Made by a program: the position numbers and the translations under genes
DNA from: Salinisphaera sp. Q1T1-3
GTDB taxonomy: Bacteria; Pseudomonadota; Gammaproteobacteria; Nevskiales; Salinisphaeraceae
Assembly: GCF_003602005.1 (NCBI RefSeq)
Contig: NZ_QZWD01000002.1
Coordinates: 124,001-188,000 of the forward strand
Length of the DNA stretch: 64,000 bases
Direction: 5' to 3'
Shown here: positions 63,889-64,000 of the stretch, one piece after another
How positions within the stretch are numbered: position 1 is the first letter of the stretch
Layout: the number at the start of each line of letters is the position of its first letter
The notes under the pieces: model-generated
Seen by the model: the letters and a program-made list of their open reading frames with translations, nothing else
Database searches by the model: none
Told to the model about the DNA's origin: nothing

Positions 63889-64000
63889 GAGGCAGCCGGC
63901 CGGCAGTGCCGCTATATTGCCCCGGCTGCGTTCGGGGGCCGGCTTGACGCTGGCCGGACTCGCCTAAAGTCGAGGGCTGTGCCGGGTGACGCGGCGGGGT

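Overview
The window is a GC-rich (roughly 60-65% by eye) chromosomal segment of a Gram-negative proteobacterium, most likely a gammaproteobacterium. The nrdR-ribD-ribE-ribH-nusB-thiL order, the ExbB-ExbD-TonB system and the TonB-dependent receptors support this. A halophile of the Salinisphaera type would fit, but that is a guess from gene content.

Region 1 (1-28.9 kb) is an exopolysaccharide locus of the exosortase A (XrtA/EpsH) type. The left part carries the conserved XrtA core, in order: an outer-membrane barrel protein (5' truncated by the window edge), an ExeA-like ATPase, a polysaccharide deacetylase, a FemAB-like protein, a GT4 glycosyltransferase, exosortase A, a second GT4, and an asparagine-synthase-like amidotransferase. 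Many of these genes overlap by 4 bases and look translationally coupled. Next come two more GT4 enzymes, an ATP-grasp protein, an alpha/alpha-toroid protein, an O-antigen-ligase-like membrane protein and another GT4. The right part is a mosaic on both strands: two related GT2 enzymes, a GT32-like enzyme, a secreted RIFT-barrel (YetA/PcRGLX-like) protein, a Wzx-like flippase, a methyltransferase, a short phosphatidylserine decarboxylase, galE and several unknowns. No protein with an obvious PEP-CTERM sorting tail is encoded in the window.

Region 2 (28.9-47.3 kb) is mostly housekeeping: tRNA-Val, a DegT/WbpE-like aminotransferase, tRNA-Ala and tRNA-Glu behind a consensus sigma70 promoter, ugd, an FmdB zinc ribbon, aspS, glyA, nrdR, ribD, ribE, ribH, nusB, thiL, cysS, folD and tRNA-Pro. 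It ends in tonB-exbB-exbD, preceded at long distance by a promoter overlapped by a Fur-box-like sequence.

Region 3 (47.7-58.2 kb) holds three tandem paralogous TonB-dependent receptors, each with an Ala/Pro-rich linker between signal peptide and plug. Between the second and third lies the decayed 3' end of a fourth receptor. It is followed by a copy of the receptor-3 terminator and a decayed copy of the end of the PHP-phosphatase gene, which is the footprint of a segmental duplication.

Region 4 (58.2-64 kb) has a PHP phosphoesterase, cardiolipin synthase, an aldo/keto reductase and a PHA-synthase-like alpha/beta hydrolase that lacks the expected nucleophile.

The least explained structure is a family of about 300-bp non-coding elements with terminal inverted repeats (GGGCSTGTTGA type) and an internal palindrome. 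There are four long copies, one shorter copy and one isolated end. Three of them start exactly at the CTAG of a gene's TAG stop codon. A second, unrelated 226-bp inverted-repeat element lies between nusB and thiL and appears to supply the annotated thiL start codon. The decayed duplication provides a natural uninserted comparison for two of the 300-bp copies.
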